7,053 nt of DNA from Marinospirillum sp. (GTDB taxonomy: Bacteria; Pseudomonadota; Gammaproteobacteria; Pseudomonadales; Halomonadaceae). Position numbers and translations under genes: made by a program. The notes under the pieces are model-generated. The model saw nothing but the letters and a program-made list of their open reading frames with translations. It searched no databases and had not been told where the DNA came from. This document shows, piece after piece, positions 5,628-7,053 of this stretch (positions are counted from its first letter, which is position 1; each line of letters opens with the position of its first letter). The stretch lies in assembly GCA_007116865.1 (NCBI GenBank), contig SKHR01000032.1, forward strand, positions 1 through 7,053, written 5' to 3'.

Positions 5628-6917
5628 TCAGGCGTGGCTGAGTTGGGCAAAAGCCTGCTCAGCGGCAGCCAGGGTGGCTTGTAGTTCCTTGTCGCCATGT
5701 ACAGAGGAGACAAAGCTGGCTTCATAAGCCGAAGGTGCCAGGTAGACCCCTTGTTTCAACATGCTGTGGAAAAAACGGTTGAAGCGCTCAAGGTCACAGG
5801 CGGTGGCTTCGGCAAAGTTGCGTACCTGGGGCTGGTCAGTGAAGAAGAGACCGAACATGCCGCCAGCGCGCTGCGTCATGAAGGGCTGGTTGTGTTTTTT
5901 TGCCAGGGCTTCCAGTCCCTCACACAGGCGTTGAACATAGTCGCTTAACTGAGCATGAAAACCGGGCTGGCTGAGTTTGTTCAATAACGCAAGACCAGCA
6001 GACATGGCCAGGGGGTTGCCTGACAAGGTTCCTGCCTGATACACCGGCCCCAGCGGTGAAAGATGCTGCATGATTTCGCGCTTGCCACCGAAGGCGCCCA
6101 CGGGTAGGCCTGCACCAATGATTTTACCCAGCGTGGTCAGATCGGGTGTCACGCCACTGGCTTCTTGTACACCACCCAAGGCGACACGAAAGCCGGACAT
6201 GACCTCATCAAAAATCAGCACACTGCCACTTTGATCACAAGCCTGGCGTAAAGTCTCCAAAAATCCTGGTTGGGGGGGGATGCAGTTCATATTGCCAGCA
6301 ACGGGTTCGACGATGATGCAGGCAATCTCATCGCCCATTGTTTGCATGCAGCTTTTGAGTCCCTCGATATCATTAAAGGTGAGGGTCAGCGTGTGTTTGG
6401 CAAAGTCCTCAGGGACTCCAGGAGAAGTCGGAACGCCAAAGGTCAGGGCGCCAGAGCCGGCCTTGACCAGTAAAGAATCACTGTGGCCGTGATAACAGCC
6501 TTCAAATTTGATGATCTTGTCGCGTCCGGTGTAGCCGCGGGCGAGGCGAATGGCGCTCATTGTGGCTTCGGTGCCGGAGTTGACCATGCGCACCATTTCC
6601 ATTGACGGGACAAGGCTGCAGAGCTTTTCAGCCATCTGGGTTTCCAGCTCGGTCGGGGCACCGTAAGACAGCCCCAGGGACAGGCGAGCTTTTATCGCGT
6701 CTAGGATATCCGGATCGGCATGGCCGGTGATCATGGGTCCCCAGGAGCCAACATAGTCAATGTAACGCTGACCATCTTCGTCTTGCAGCCAGGCCCCTTC
6801 AGCGCTTTGGATGAAAATCGGGGTCCCACCGACGCCTTTGAAGGCACGAACCGGAGAGTTGACGCCACCAGGAATGGTGCGTTGAGCACGATCAAACAGT
6901 TCGGACGAGCGAGTCAT
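5628..6917 (-). CDS. hemL: glutamate-1-semialdehyde 2,1-aminomutase HemL
   Basis: HemL is a cytoplasmic, pyridoxal-phosphate-dependent enzyme that converts glutamate-1-semialdehyde to 5-aminolevulinate, the last step of the C5 route to the tetrapyrrole precursor. The 429-residue product has the usual family length and motifs: IPGGVNSPVRAFKGVGGTP (15-33), the cofactor phosphate-binding SGTEATMSA (114-122), CYHGHSD (141-147), the cofactor-ring aspartate in IFDEVMSGFR (235-244), the Schiff-base lysine K265 in TTLGKIIGAGLPVGAFGG and GTLSGNP (296-302). The ATG at 6917-6915 has a strong GAGGT Shine-Dalgarno (complement of 6923-6927) five bases upstream. The upstream thiE frame overlaps its first 26 bases. 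A run of eight C on the coding strand (complement of 6272-6279) encodes the IPP of NCIPPQPG without breaking the frame. The gene is followed at 14 nt by the kinase-like gene. Confidence 0.99.
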   Translation of the reverse strand: MTRSSELFDRAQRTIPGGVNSPVRAFKGVGGTPIFIQSAEGAWLQDEDGQRYIDYVGSWGPMITGHADPDILDAIKARLSLGLSYGAPTELETQMAEKLCSLVPSMEMVRMVNSGTEATMSAIRLARGYTGRDKIIKFEGCYHGHSDSLLVKAGSGALTFGVPTSPGVPEDFAKHTLTLTFNDIEGLKSCMQTMGDEIACIIVEPVAGNMNCIPPQPGFLETLRQACDQSGSVLIFDEVMSGFRVALGGVQEASGVTPDLTTLGKIIGAGLPVGAFGGKREIMQHLSPLGPVYQAGTLSGNPLAMSAGLALLNKLSQPGFHAQLSDYVQRLCEGLEALAKKHNQPFMTQRAGGMFGLFFTDQPQVRNFAEATACDLERFNRFFHSMLKQGVYLAPSAYEASFVSSVHGDKELQATLAAAEQAFAQLSHA

Positions 6918-7053
6918 AGGTTACCTCTGTTGTGTGATGGGTGGAGGGAATGGGGTGTGAGTGGCTCAGCGCCTTTAGGTATTGCTGAGCGGCCTGGCTC
7001 GGGTCTTTGGCCGCAAACAAACCGGCAGAAACGGCGATCAGGTGAATGCCACA
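6892..7053 (-). CDS. thiE: thiamine-phosphate synthase ThiE, C-terminal fragment
   Basis: The open frame enters from the right edge and ends at a TGA at 6894-6892, leaving 53 C-terminal residues. Its start, GIHLIAVSAGLFAAKDPSQA, followed by AQQYLKAL, matches the last beta-strand and helix of the ThiE TIM barrel, where the family has a G-(I/V)-x-x-(I/L)-AV-(V/I/S)-x-x-(L/I)-F pattern followed by a charged helix. ThiE joins the pyrimidine diphosphate and thiazole phosphate moieties to make thiamine phosphate. About 24 further residues, rich in His, Ser, Pro and Thr (SHSHPIPSTHHTTEVTYDS and on), extend past this helix, and the frame overlaps the hemL start by 26 nt. The other two frames are less likely: one stops after four codons, and the third ends at the hemL ATG (ATGA) but its translation looks unlike ThiE. 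Proximity of thiE and hemL is common in gammaproteobacteria. The catalytic part lies outside the window, so the call rests on a short segment. Confidence 0.75.
   Translation of the reverse strand, partial: CGIHLIAVSAGLFAAKDPSQAAQQYLKALSHSHPIPSTHHTTEVTYDSLVRTV

Noticed and set aside
6918..7053. An alternative reading of the right edge whose TGA overlaps the hemL ATG (ATGA)
   Set aside because: The overlap is attractive, but the translation is Arg/Pro/His-rich and does not resemble ThiE; the other frame does.
1..7053. Mobile elements, CRISPR arrays, tRNA or rRNA genes, toxin-antitoxin or defence genes
   Set aside because: The window is almost fully covered by recognisable chromosomal genes. 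I saw no direct-repeat arrays, transposase motifs or RNA-gene signatures.

Overview
The window comes from the chromosome of a gammaproteobacterium, most likely of the Pseudomonas/Oceanospirillales type. The strongest sign is the order dksA - gluQ - small membrane ORF - cbrA-like sensor on one strand, which matches the cbrA neighbourhood of pseudomonads. A thiE - hemL pair at the other end also fits that group. I cannot place it to genus from the sequence alone. Coding density is very high, every gene is intact within the window, and there is no sign of mobile elements, tRNAs, CRISPR arrays or foreign-looking DNA.

Layout. Positions 1-2987 hold a minus-strand chain, read right to left: dksA (2987-2550), gluQ (2549-1647), a 58-residue two-helix membrane ORF (1645-1469) and the N-terminal 482 residues of a CbrA-like membrane sensor (1447-1, running off the left edge). 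The junctions are 0, 1 and 21 nt, so this looks like one co-transcribed and partly translationally coupled unit. A short divergent intergenic region (2988-3068) separates it from a single plus-strand gene (3069-4037) for an exported ChaN/Tiki-type protein. That gene converges, with a 4-nt gap, on a second minus-strand chain: a partial thiE (from the right edge), hemL (6917-5628) and a fused kinase-like protein (5613-4042). In that chain the thiE frame overlaps hemL by 26 nt and hemL is 14 nt from the kinase gene.

How the genes relate. The left chain joins the RNA polymerase/ppGpp cofactor DksA, a tRNA(Asp)-modifying enzyme and a sensor that in pseudomonads controls carbon/nitrogen use, so it concerns growth and nutrient control. 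The right chain contains two cofactor enzymes (thiamine phosphate synthesis, and the aminomutase that makes 5-aminolevulinate for haem) followed by a two-domain kinase-fold protein of unknown substrate. The ChaN-like protein belongs to a family with haem-binding members, but it is on the opposite strand from hemL and any link is speculative.

I found no clearly new multi-gene system. The items most worth a second look are the small membrane ORF ahead of cbrA, the APH-like/P-loop fusion, the ChaN-like protein that lacks a lipobox, and the long thiE/hemL overlap.
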